Source: Armatimonadota bacterium (GTDB taxonomy: Bacteria; Sysuimicrobiota; Sysuimicrobiia; Sysuimicrobiales; Sysuimicrobiaceae). Taken from it: a DNA stretch of 59,943 nucleotides. The first letter of the stretch is position 1; every line of letters begins with the position of its first letter. This document shows, piece by piece, positions 8,949 through 16,284 of the stretch. Both the position numbers and the translations under genes were made by a program. The stretch spans positions 1 through 59,943 of the forward strand of contig JANXCW010000013.1 of assembly GCA_025059775.1 (NCBI GenBank). Direction: 5' to 3'. The notes below the pieces were generated by a model. It saw only the letters and a list, made by a program, of their open reading frames with translations. It did no database searches and was not told where the DNA came from.

Positions 8949-10520
8949 ATGCAGGTCGCGGCGCGGGAGGTCTCCGCCCGCAAGCCTCTTCCCTGGCTGT
9001 TGCCAGCCCCGGCCATCTTGGTCGGGGCGGGGATTTTGATTCCCCTCGTCTACCTGCTCCTCCGGGCCCTGGAGGCGGATCCTTCTGCCCTACGGGAGGT
9101 GGTGCTCTCCCCACGTAGCGCCCTCCTCCTGCGCAACACCCTCCTCCTGGCCGCGGGGGCCGTGATCGGCACCCTCCTCCTAGCCCTCCCTCTCGCGCTC
9201 CTCGACGTCCGTTCGGGTCTCCCTCCGCTTCTCACCGCGCTAGTGGGAACCCTTCCGCTGGCCATCCCCGAGTACGTGGGGGCGTACGCGTTCCTGGCGG
9301 CCACGGGCCCTGGGGGAACCCTGGAGACGCTGCTGGGCATCCGGGTGCCGAGGCCGAGCGGGTACTGGGGGGCGGTGTGCATCCTCTCCCTCTTCCTGTA
9401 CCCCTACGCGTTCCTGAACCTGCGCACCGCCCTCCGCGGGGTGGATCCCAACCTCGAGGAATCCGCCCGGAGCCTGGGATACGGGCCGTGGGCGGCGTTT
9501 GCCCGGTCAGTGGGGCCTCAGCTGAAGCCCGCGCTCTCCGCGGGAGGGCTGTTGGTGACGATCCACGTGCTGGCGGACTTCGCCACCGTAGGGCTGCTGC
9601 GGTACGAGACCTTCAGTTACGCGATTTACCTGCAGTACAGCGCGGCCTTCGACCGCACGGTCGCGGCCTGGCTTGCCCTCCTGCTCATCGGACTCGTGGC
9701 GAGCATGCTGTGGGCAGAGGCCCGGGTGGTGCGGGGGCTGCGGGTGGCGCGCACGGGCGCCGGAACCCAACGAACGCTCCCTAGGGCATCCCTCGGTCCC
9801 TGGTGGTGGGCCGCGTACGGGTACGTGCTGGTCCTGGGCCTGGCCAGCACCGGAGTGCCGGTTGTGGTGCTCGCCCACTGGATGCTGCGGAATCCCGAGG
9901 GAGAAGCGGGGGTGTTGAGAGCGCTCGCGGGCACATTGCAGCTCGCAGCCCCCGCGGCCCTGGTGGCGGTGGTCCTGGCGCTTCCCATCGCCTACTGGAG
10001 CGTCCGGTACCCTTCTCCCGTAAGCGCCGCCGCGGAGCGGGTCACATACTTCGGGTACGCCACGCCTCCCCTCGCCTTTGCCCTCGCGTTGATCTTCTTC
10101 ACCCTCCGAACTGCGCCCGGGGTGTACCAGACCTTGCTCCTCCTCGTCGGGGCCGCGAGCCTTCACTTCCTCAGCGAAGCCATCGGTCCTATCCGGACCG
10201 GACTGTACCAAGCCCCTCCTCAACTGGAAGAGGCCGCCCGGTCCCTGGGCTACGGCCCGGTCTCCGCGTTCCTCCGGGTCACTTTCCCCCTCCTCCGCGC
10301 CGGGCTCCTGGCAGGCTTCGCCTTGGTGTTCCTCTCGGTCGCTAAGGACCTGGCCCTTACCACCCTCCTCTCCCCTCCCGGGTACACCACCCTAGCGGTG
10401 CGGGTGTGGGGATATGCGAGCGACGCGATGTTCGAGCGAGCCGCGCCCCATGGTCTCGCCATAGTCGGGTTGGGGGTCGCGGCGGTAGGGATCCTGATCC
10501 GAACCGATCGGTGGAGATAA
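8949..10520 (+). CDS. Iron(III) ABC transporter permease (FbpB/SfuB type, two fused transmembrane domains)
   Basis: Inner-membrane permease of the iron importer with two BPD_transp_1 domains in one chain. Each half carries an EAA-type loop: NLEESARSLGYGPWAAF in the first half and QLEEAARSLGYGPVSAF in the second. These loops contact the ATPase. About 12 hydrophobic segments and 523 residues fit the FbpB/SfuB family. The ATG lies six bases after the binding-protein stop. The ATPase gene downstream has its own promoter/operator, so the three genes form two linked transcription units. Confidence 0.93.
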   Translation: MQVAAREVSARKPLPWLLPAPAILVGAGILIPLVYLLLRALEADPSALREVVLSPRSALLLRNTLLLAAGAVIGTLLLALPLALLDVRSGLPPLLTALVGTLPLAIPEYVGAYAFLAATGPGGTLETLLGIRVPRPSGYWGAVCILSLFLYPYAFLNLRTALRGVDPNLEESARSLGYGPWAAFARSVGPQLKPALSAGGLLVTIHVLADFATVGLLRYETFSYAIYLQYSAAFDRTVAAWLALLLIGLVASMLWAEARVVRGLRVARTGAGTQRTLPRASLGPWWWAAYGYVLVLGLASTGVPVVVLAHWMLRNPEGEAGVLRALAGTLQLAAPAALVAVVLALPIAYWSVRYPSPVSAAAERVTYFGYATPPLAFALALIFFTLRTAPGVYQTLLLLVGAASLHFLSEAIGPIRTGLYQAPPQLEEAARSLGYGPVSAFLRVTFPLLRAGLLAGFALVFLSVAKDLALTTLLSPPGYTTLAVRVWGYASDAMFERAAPHGLAIVGLGVAAVGILIRTDRWR

Positions 10521-10546
10521 GGAGCTCCCGTAGGGTGCGAATAGGA

Positions 10547-10577
10547 TTGACGGCCGAGGAGTATTAGACTACCCTAA
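10547..10577 (+). promoter_or_regulatory. Second promoter with DtxR/IdeR-type operator, upstream of the iron importer ATPase gene
   Basis: TTGACG (10547-10552), a 17-bp spacer and TACCCT (10570-10575), with the -10 inside TTAGACTACCCTAA (10564-10577). This matches 12 of 14 positions of the ideal box TTAGGCTAGCCTAA. Spacing and even the preceding AGGATTGAC are the same as at 7872-7881, so both promoters look co-regulated. Confidence 0.72.
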
Positions 10578-10609
10578 ATTTGCCCTCCTAGAGGGGGCTG
10601 AGGGAGGCT

Positions 10610-11644
10610 GTGGTGGCCGTTGGGGTCCGGCTGCAGGATGTGACGAAGCGCTACGGTTTGGTGGAGGCTGTCCGGAACCTCACCCTGGAGGTCTATGAGG
10701 GAGAGCTCTTCGTCCTGCTGGGGCCCAGCGGGTGCGGGAAGACCACTACCCTGCGGCTCATCGCGGGGCTCGAGCGGCCGGATGCGGGAGAGATCGAACT
10801 GTTCGGGCAGGTGGTGTCGGGGTCCCGGTGGGTGCCGCCCGAGGGGCGGGGGATCGGACTGGTCTTCCAGGACTACGCCCTCTTCCCGCACCTCCGGGTG
10901 GCGGAAAATGTGGCGTTCGGGCTGCGGGGTTGGAGGCGACGGCAGGCCACCGAGCGGGTGGCGGAGGTCCTGGAACTCGTGGGTCTGTCGGAATGTGCGG
11001 ACCGGTATCCGCACGAGCTCTCAGGCGGCGAACAGCAGCGGGTGGCCCTGGCCCGGGCGCTGGCGCCCCGGCCAAGGCTGTTGCTCCTGGACGAACCCCT
11101 GAGCAACCTGGATGCGGAGCTCCGCAAGCGCATGCGGGCGGAGTTGCGGCGCATCGTGAAGGAGTCACAGATCACCGCCCTCTTCGTCACCCACGACCAG
11201 CAGGAAGCCTTCGCCCTCGCGGACCGCATCGGAGTGCTGAGTCGGGGTCGCCTGTGGCAGGTGGGAATTCCGGAGGAGATCTACCACGCGCCCGCGTGTC
11301 GATTCGTTGCGGACTTCATCGGGGAGGCCACGTTCCTTCCGGGCCGGGTGGAGGCCCACGCCGTCCTCACGGAGCTGGGCCAGTTCCCCGGCAATGGTCT
11401 TCCGGAAGGCACCCGGGTGGAGCTGATGCTCCGGCCCACGGACCTGCGCCTGGTACCGGACCCGGAGGGTCCCGGCGTGGTGGTGGATCGGCACTTCCGC
11501 GGGTCCGACAGCCTCTACGACGTGCGGTTGCCCTCCGGTACCCTCGTGCGCGCGAGTCTGGGGGAGCCCCGAGTGCTTGCGTCCGGCACCCGGGTACGAC
11601 TCGAGCCCGTCTCCCACCGGGCCGTGGTCTTCCCGGTAGAATGA
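10610..11644 (+). CDS. Iron(III) ABC transporter ATP-binding protein (FbpC/FutC type)
   Basis: Cytoplasmic ATPase that drives the iron permease. Walker A is GPSGCGKTT, the ABC signature is [15 protein letters not shown], and Walker B is LLLLDEPLSNLDA followed by the switch His in FVTHDQQEA. A C-terminal TOBE-like regulatory domain spans about residues 240-344. GTG start at 10610 after an AGGGAGG site. Transcribed from its own operator-bearing promoter, 90 bases after the permease stop. Confidence 0.93.
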   Translation: MVAVGVRLQDVTKRYGLVEAVRNLTLEVYEGELFVLLGPSGCGKTTTLRLIAGLERPDAGEIELFGQVVSGSRWVPPEGRGIGLVFQDYALFPHLRVAENVAFGLRGWRRRQATERVAEVLELVGLSECADRYPHELSGGEQQRVALARALAPRPRLLLLDEPLSNLDAELRKRMRAELRRIVKESQITALFVTHDQQEAFALADRIGVLSRGRLWQVGIPEEIYHAPACRFVADFIGEATFLPGRVEAHAVLTELGQFPGNGLPEGTRVELMLRPTDLRLVPDPEGPGVVVDRHFRGSDSLYDVRLPSGTLVRASLGEPRVLASGTRVRLEPVSHRAVVFPVE

Positions 11645-11710
11645 GGCCGTGGTGCACACCGAAGACGCCCTACCGGGCCTCCGGATTCCGGTGGAGGACC
11701 TGATTCCGGA

Positions 11711-12442
11711 ATGTTCCGCGTGGTCTGGCGGATAGATCTCCCCGGGATCGCGGATTATGCCTTCACCTGGGCGCTCCAACGGGAACTCGTACGCCTCCGT
11801 CAGCAGGGAGAGATCCCGGACGTGCTCCTGCTCCTCGAGCACCTGCCCGTCATCACCTGCGGTCGGGCCACCAGGCCAGAGCACCTACTGACTCCTCGGA
11901 AGACGCTCGAGCGCATGGGGTTCCGCGTGTTTGAGGTGGAGCGAGGCGGGAGCGTTACCTACCACGGGCCCGGCCAGCTGGTGGGCTATCCGATTGTGGA
12001 CCTGCGGACCTACGGGGAGAACGTGGTGGGCTACGTGCGCATGTTGGAGGAGTCTGTGATCCGCGCCCTCCAGGGCTTCGGGATCCAGGCGGCACGGCGT
12101 CCAGGGTTTCCCGGCGTGTGGGTAGGAGAGGAGAAGATCGCGGCCGTGGGGGTGGCGGTGAAGCGGCGGGTGACGATGCACGGGTTTGCCTTGAACGTGA
12201 ACACGGACCTCGATCGCTTCCGGGTCATCAACCCTTGCGGCATCGGCTACGTCCCCACCTCCATGGAGAAGGTCCTGGGACGGGCCGTGCCTCTGGATGA
12301 GGTGCGGGACGTGTATGCCCGGAGCTTCGAAGAGGTCTTCAGGGTAAGCCTGGAGCCGGTCCCCGGGGACCGGCTCCAGGCTTACCTGACCGCCTCCCGT
12401 ATACTCCTTCTGCGGGGTGGGCGCGGCCACATCAGGGAGTAG
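11711..12442 (+). CDS. lipB: Octanoyl-[acyl-carrier-protein]:protein N-octanoyltransferase (LipB)
   Basis: Transfers octanoyl from ACP to lipoyl domains, the first step of lipoate synthesis. Motifs: RGGSVTYHGPGQ, the active-site Lys142 in KIAAVG, the HGFALNVNTDL block and the acyl-thioester Cys176 in NPCG. The core ends near residue 211. The remaining 32 codons run through a perfect 44-bp palindrome (12343-12386), which gives the unusual C-terminal stretch VSLEPVPGDRLQAYL. This tail has no clear counterpart in the family. No lipA is in view. Confidence 0.93.
   Translation: MFRVVWRIDLPGIADYAFTWALQRELVRLRQQGEIPDVLLLLEHLPVITCGRATRPEHLLTPRKTLERMGFRVFEVERGGSVTYHGPGQLVGYPIVDLRTYGENVVGYVRMLEESVIRALQGFGIQAARRPGFPGVWVGEEKIAAVGVAVKRRVTMHGFALNVNTDLDRFRVINPCGIGYVPTSMEKVLGRAVPLDEVRDVYARSFEEVFRVSLEPVPGDRLQAYLTASRILLLRGGRGHIRE
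12343..12386. repeat. Perfect 44-bp palindrome within the 3' end of lipB
   Basis: The left arm 12343-12364 begins GGTAAGCCTG and the right arm 12365-12386 ends CAGGCTTACC. The arms are exact reverse complements with no spacer. It lies in the coding frame, so both strands encode the same peptide there. No T-run follows, so it is not a classical intrinsic terminator, though it would form a very strong hairpin in the lipB transcript. Confidence 0.97.
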
Positions 12443-12976
12443 CCGCGCTGCCCGTCGCCGACCGGGGATACGCAGACCTGGCCGTTCTCGCCCGCCTCAG
12501 GGCGCAGCCGCGCGAGCGCCCGTTTCCCGGCCTCGAGGGTGGCCCGTTGCTCCTCCCGGGCTTGGCGGAGTACTCCCGCCGGATCCCGGGGGAGTCTTGT
12601 GCTCTGGGGGTGGACCCGCACCACGCCCGACGTGGCCGGACCGTGCACGATTCGGTCCTCCCGGGGGGACACCGGAGTTCCGGTAGCTCTGCCCCTCGTA
12701 CTCCGCGGGGCCCGCGGGAAAGGCCACCTGCGGGTTCATGTACGCGGCCTTGCCCTCCGTCACGATCAGGGGGAAGCTTCCCCCCGCCCGCGAAGGCCAC
12801 GTTGTGGAAGCCCGCAAACCGTCACTCCACCACGTCGCCCACCGTGATGTCCACCACTCGCGGGTGGAAGAAGTTGGACCACACGCCGCCGTCCTGCGTC
12901 ATCCCGCCCGCGGCCGGGCCACGAGCACCAGGGCCGCTACGGCGGCTCCCGCGAGAACACGGTTCCATCGATGCAT
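12433..12976 (-). pseudogene. Decayed cupredoxin/plastocyanin-like secreted protein gene
   Basis: Read on the minus strand from an ATG at 12976 (GGGGTGAAGGGG before it), the frame starts with a signal-like segment MHRWNRVLAGAAVAALVLVA and then shifts. The next frame reads VWSNFFHPRVVDITVGDVVE, then an in-frame TGA where cupredoxins have Trp, then RFAGFHNVAF. After another shift it reads KAAYMNPQVAFPAGPAEYEG and SYRNSG. After a third it has a helical tail DPAGVLRQAREEQRATLEAG. The order matches cupredoxin proteins (THNVAF copper-ligand region, NPxVAFPAG, NSG). Multiple frameshifts plus a nonsense codon mark it as a pseudogene. Endpoints are approximate; it converges on lipB. Confidence 0.72.
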
Positions 12977-13021
12977 CCCCTTCACCCCTCGTTTCCGTTT
13001 GCAGGGATCCGGAGGATCCCC

Positions 13022-13121
13022 GTTCACCCAGGGTAGAGCTCAGATCTCCTCGTGCCATCCTTGTTTTCACTCGCACGATGTGAACTGCGTCACAGATCCG
13101 AGTTCACCCAGGGTAGAGCTC
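13022..13121. repeat. 20-bp direct repeat, copies 80 bp apart
   Basis: GTTCACCCAGGGTAGAGCTC occurs at 13022-13041 and again at 13102-13121, upstream of the cysteine operon and downstream of the dead cupredoxin gene's promoter side. The flanks differ, so it is not one larger duplication. Function is unknown. Confidence 0.9.
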
Positions 13122-13265
13122 GGACGGCCTGGGGGGTGCGCGGTGCGGAGCATCAGGATGGATGCCTCCTCCAAGGAGGGAGGGGAGCTGACTCCTGCCG
13201 CCCCGCACGGAAATCGGGGGTCCGTGGTAGACTGCTTCCGGAGCGTTGGAACCGGAGGTGAAGAG

Positions 13266-13544
13266 ATGCCGACCGTCTACCTTCCCACGCCCCTGCGCCG
13301 GCTCACGAACGGGCAGGCCCGGGTGCAGGTGCCGCCCGGCACCGTGGAGGAGGTTCTCGACGCCCTGGACGCCCAGTTCCCCGGGCTGCGGGCCCAGATC
13401 TGCGACGAGCAGGGAGAGGTGAAGGCCTTCATCAACGTGTTCGTGAACGGCACCGAGATCCGGGCGCTTGAGGGCCGTAAGACCCCGGTGGGCCCGGAGG
13501 ACGAGGTGTCCATCATCCCCGCCATGGCGGGAGGCTGGCGGTGA
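13266..13544 (+). CDS. CysO/MoaD/ThiS-type ubiquitin-like sulfur carrier
   Basis: A 92-residue beta-grasp sulfur carrier with the fold signature FINVFVNGTEIRALEG and the C-terminal DEVSIIPAMAGG typical of CysO/MoaD. Sulfur is carried as a thiocarboxylate on the terminal Gly. Here the diglycine (Gly89-Gly90) is followed by Trp-Arg, so two residues must be removed before activation. A JAMM protease is encoded in the same operon. The start ATG at 13266 has a near-perfect GGAGGTGA site. The stop overlaps the next gene by GTGA. Context with a CysM-like synthase points to cysteine rather than molybdopterin synthesis. Confidence 0.88.
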   Translation: MPTVYLPTPLRRLTNGQARVQVPPGTVEEVLDALDAQFPGLRAQICDEQGEVKAFINVFVNGTEIRALEGRKTPVGPEDEVSIIPAMAGGWR

Positions 13545-14392
13545 AGGACGAGGGGAGTGCCGCGGGGCTGCTTCCCGCACTCCACCAAGCCCTGCCGGAC
13601 CTCGCCTTCGTATCCGCGGAGGACGTCCTGCTCCACGAGGAGTGCGACCCGGAACGTGTTGCCCGCCTGCGCCAACGTCTGCGGCAGGAGGGGGTCCTTA
13701 AGAATCCGCCCGTGGCCGCCCGGCTTGGCCCCCGGGCGGTGGTCCTGGATGGTGCCAACCGGACGGAGGCACTGCGGGCCCTCGGAGCCCACACCGTCCT
13801 CCTGCAGCGGGTGAACTACGAGGATCCTGGGGTGGAACTCCAAACCTGGCGGCACCTGGTGACGGATGCTCCCCCGGATCTCGGGCGCCGCATCGGGGAG
13901 CTCCTCCCGGTGGAGGAGATGGGACACCGGGAGGCGGTGCAGGCCCTCCAGGAGGGGCGGATCCTCGCGTATGTGCGGCGATCCGAGGGCACCCTGGTGG
14001 TGCCGCGCGGGGCGAACCTCCTGGAGGACGTGGCGCGGCTGCGGGAGCTGGTGGCCGCCTACAGGGGTGCTGGCCGGATCCACCGGGTCCTGGGCGAGGA
14101 CCCGGAGCAACTGGCCGGCGAGTACGGGGAAGCGGGCATGCTGGTGGTCTTCCCCACGTTTACCAAGCGGGAGATCCTGGAGATGGCGTATAACGGCCTG
14201 AAGCTGCCCACGGGAATCACGCGACACGTGATCCCGGGACGGGCCCTGCGGGTGAACATGCCTCTCGAGCGGATGCTGCGGGAGGAGTCCTCGCAGGTCC
14301 TCCAGGCGTGGCTGCAGGCCTGGATGCGGGAAAAGCTGCGCAACCACGAGGTGCGGTACTACGCGGAACCCACATTCCTGTTTGACGAGTGA
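13541..14392 (+). CDS. ParB/Srx-fold protein, SerK/SbnI-like (putative serine kinase)
   Basis: The N-terminal part has a ParB/sulfiredoxin-fold nucleotide-binding domain: ECDPERVARLRQRLRQEGVL followed by NPPVAARLGPRAVVLDGANR. The DGANR matches the DGxHR-type motif of the family. The ParB DNA-binding helix-turn-helix is absent. Instead there is a C-terminal domain with HVIPGRALRVNMPLERM, as in SbnI and the archaeal ADP-dependent serine kinase SerK, which makes O-phosphoserine for cysteine synthesis. Placement between a CysO-like carrier and a CysM-like synthase supports that role. GTG start overlaps the upstream stop (GTGA). Function is inferred, not shown. Confidence 0.72.
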   Translation: MKDEGSAAGLLPALHQALPDLAFVSAEDVLLHEECDPERVARLRQRLRQEGVLKNPPVAARLGPRAVVLDGANRTEALRALGAHTVLLQRVNYEDPGVELQTWRHLVTDAPPDLGRRIGELLPVEEMGHREAVQALQEGRILAYVRRSEGTLVVPRGANLLEDVARLRELVAAYRGAGRIHRVLGEDPEQLAGEYGEAGMLVVFPTFTKREILEMAYNGLKLPTGITRHVIPGRALRVNMPLERMLREESSQVLQAWLQAWMREKLRNHEVRYYAEPTFLFDE

Positions 14393-14396
14393 GGCC

Positions 14397-15335
14397 ATGG
14401 CGTACCGGTTTGCCTCCGCGAAGCCCCAGATCGGTGAGGATCTGCTGAGCCGTATTGGCAATACGCCGCTGCTGCGCCTGCGCCGGATCCCCCGGGATCT
14501 TCCCCCGGGTGTGGAGATCTACATCAAGGCGGAATGGTTCAATCCCGGGGGATCCGTAAAGGACCGGCCCGTGCTCCGCATGATCGAGGAGGCGGAGCGG
14601 GCGGGGCTGCTCACCCCCGAGAAGATCATCCTGGACTCCACCAGTGGCAACGCGGGCATCGCCTATGCCATGATCGGGGCCGTGAAAGGCTACCGGGTCA
14701 AGCTGGTGATGCCCGCCAATGCCAGCGAGGAGCGCAAGCGCCGCATCCGGGCGTACGGTGCGGAGATCGTCTTTTCGGACCCGCTCGAAGGCTCGGACGG
14801 CGCCATCCTGCTGGCCCGGGAGATCTACGCCCGGGATCCCGACCGGTACTACAAGCCAGACCAGTACAACAACCCCGCCAACTGGCGGGCCCACTACGAC
14901 ACTACGGGCCCGGAGATCATCGCGCAGACAGAGGGGCGCATCACCCACTTCGTGGGCACCCTGGGGACCACGGGGACCGTTACCGGGGTGGGCCGGCGGC
15001 TGCGGGAGTTCTCCCTGGACGTGGAGATCATTGCCGTGGAGCCCGATAGCCCTCTCCACGCCATCGAGGGGCTCAAGCACATCGAGAGTTCCATCCGGCC
15101 CGGCATCTACGACCCCACGGTCCACCATCGGAAGATCGGGGTGAGCACGGAGGCCGCGTACGAGATGGCCCGACGGCTGGCCCGGGAGGAGGCCCTGTTC
15201 GTGGGGCCCTCCACGGGGGCGGCCATGGCCGCGGCGCTGCGGGTGGCCCGGGAGCTGGAGGAGGCGGTGATGGTGGTCCTGGCCCCGGACGGGGGAGACC
15301 GGTACCTCACCACCCCGCTCTGGCGGGATCTGTGA
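14397..15335 (+). CDS. cysM: CysM/CysK-family PLP-dependent cysteine synthase
   Basis: Fold-type II PLP enzyme that replaces the beta-substituent of (O-activated) serine with sulfide or a carrier thiocarboxylate. PLP lysine is K55 in PGGSVKDRP. The substrate loop is STSGNAGIA and the phosphate loop is GTLGTTGT. It aligns well with mycobacterial CysM (for example DPTVHHRKIGVSTEAAY). At the place of the Arg that in Mycobacterium CysM recognises O-phosphoserine (AEPR), this protein has Asp (VEPDS), so the serine donor is uncertain. ATG at 14397 chosen over an upstream TTG because GTGAGG sits before it. 312 residues. Confidence 0.9.
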   Translation: MAYRFASAKPQIGEDLLSRIGNTPLLRLRRIPRDLPPGVEIYIKAEWFNPGGSVKDRPVLRMIEEAERAGLLTPEKIILDSTSGNAGIAYAMIGAVKGYRVKLVMPANASEERKRRIRAYGAEIVFSDPLEGSDGAILLAREIYARDPDRYYKPDQYNNPANWRAHYDTTGPEIIAQTEGRITHFVGTLGTTGTVTGVGRRLREFSLDVEIIAVEPDSPLHAIEGLKHIESSIRPGIYDPTVHHRKIGVSTEAAYEMARRLAREEALFVGPSTGAAMAAALRVARELEEAVMVVLAPDGGDRYLTTPLWRDL

Positions 15336-15350
15336 GAGGGGAGTAAAGTG

Positions 15351-15746
15351 ATGCTGAGGATCCGAGCCGAGCACCTGGAGGAGATGGTGGCCCACGCCCG
15401 GTCGGAGGCACCGAACGAGTGCGTGGGACTGCTTCTGGGCCGGGATGGACGGGTGGAGCGGATTTGGCGGGGGACGAACGTGCACCGGAGCCCCTTTTCC
15501 TACCAGATGGACCCCACGGAGATGCTACGGGCCTTCCGGGAGATGGAGGCCGCGGGCCTGGAGCTGGTGGGAATCTACCACTCGCATCCCGCATCTCCCG
15601 CCTACCCCTCCAAGACGGACGTGGCCCGGGCATACTATCCGGAGGCGGTGTACGTCATCGTCTCCCTCCAGGAGGATCCTCCGGTGGTGCGGGCGTTCCG
15701 GATCCAGGATGGCCGGGTTACGGAGGAGGATGTGAGGGTAGAATGA
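15351..15746 (+). CDS. Mec-type JAMM/MPN+ zinc metalloprotease
   Basis: A 131-residue JAB1/MPN domain with a complete JAMM motif: Glu23 in NECVG, His77 and His79 in YHSHP, and Ser87/Asp90 in SKTD. Such proteins (Mec in Mycobacterium) release cysteine from the CysO-cysteine adduct, and others trim extensions after the Gly-Gly of sulfur carriers. Both activities would fit this operon. A GTG lies immediately before the chosen ATG and could also serve as start. The stop overlaps the Rrf2 gene (ATGA). Confidence 0.92.
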   Translation: MLRIRAEHLEEMVAHARSEAPNECVGLLLGRDGRVERIWRGTNVHRSPFSYQMDPTEMLRAFREMEAAGLELVGIYHSHPASPAYPSKTDVARAYYPEAVYVIVSLQEDPPVVRAFRIQDGRVTEEDVRVE

Positions 15747-16201
15747 GGGTTTCCACACGGGCGGAGTACGGCATCCGGGCCCTGATCGACCTCGCGATGT
15801 TCGAGGCCCTGGGTCCGGTGCAGACCCACGACATCGCCCGCCGCCAGGGGCTCCCGGAACCCTACCTCAACCAGATCCTCAGCGCCCTGCGCCGGGCGGG
15901 GCTCGTGGTGAGCAAGCGGGGACCGGGCGGGGGGCACCTGCTGAGCCGGCCACCCGAGGAGATCTACCTGGCGGACGTCTTCCTAGCCCTGGAGGGGACT
16001 CCTTCACCCTGGGAGTGCGTGGACACCTCGGAGGCCAACTGCGCCTTTGCGCTCGGCTGCGGTCTGCGGCCCCTCTGGCAGCGGATCAAGGAGGCCACGG
16101 AGCACGTCCTCCGTACCACCACTCTCGCCGACCTCCTACCACGTCCAGCCTTCCCGGTCGGACCAAGCCGAGATAGAAACCGGCACTCCACCCGCGCCTG
16201 A
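15743..16201 (+). CDS. Rrf2-family transcriptional regulator (CymR/IscR-like)
   Basis: The N-terminal winged helix STRAEYGIRALIDLAMF to GLVVSKRGPGGGHLLS is the Rrf2 signature, as in CymR and IscR. Cys92, Cys100 and Cys106 (ECVDTSEANCAFALGC) have Cx7Cx5C spacing and could bind an iron-sulfur cluster, unlike CymR, which lacks one. It is the last gene of the cysteine operon and overlaps the protease gene, so it probably senses sulfur or cluster status and regulates the operon. 152 residues. Confidence 0.88.
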   Translation: MRVSTRAEYGIRALIDLAMFEALGPVQTHDIARRQGLPEPYLNQILSALRRAGLVVSKRGPGGGHLLSRPPEEIYLADVFLALEGTPSPWECVDTSEANCAFALGCGLRPLWQRIKEATEHVLRTTTLADLLPRPAFPVGPSRDRNRHSTRA

Positions 16202-16250
16202 CCTCCGGGCGGAGCCGGAGCTGGTCCATGTCCCCGGAGGATGCGTGGGG

Positions 16251-16256
16251 TATAAT
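16251..16256 (+). promoter_or_regulatory. -10 element upstream of the sigma factor gene
   Basis: A perfect TATAAT lies 28 bases before the ATG at 16285. No good -35 is seen 16-18 bp upstream, so the gene may use an activator or another sigma factor. Confidence 0.45.
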
Positions 16257-16284
16257 GATACTGAAGGGGCATGGAATACGGAGC

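Noticed and set aside
11649-11735. Possible 28-codon leader peptide (GTG at 11649 with TAGAAT six bases before) overlapping the lipB start
   Set aside because: Too short to judge, no conserved feature, and no attenuator-like structure follows; only the spacing to TAGAAT is suggestive.
13266-13544. Molybdopterin synthase small subunit MoaD
   Set aside because: No other moa genes are nearby, and the operon contents (CysM, JAMM, Rrf2) match the CysO role instead.
13541-14392. Chromosome-partitioning protein ParB
   Set aside because: It has the ParB/Srx nucleotide-binding fold but lacks the helix-turn-helix and parS-binding region, has no parA neighbour, and sits in a cysteine operon; SerK/SbnI-like is a better fit.
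14217-15485. 422-codon minus-strand open frame opposite the CysM-like gene
   Set aside because: Antisense shadow of a conserved enzyme gene; composition is typical of GC-rich reverse frames.
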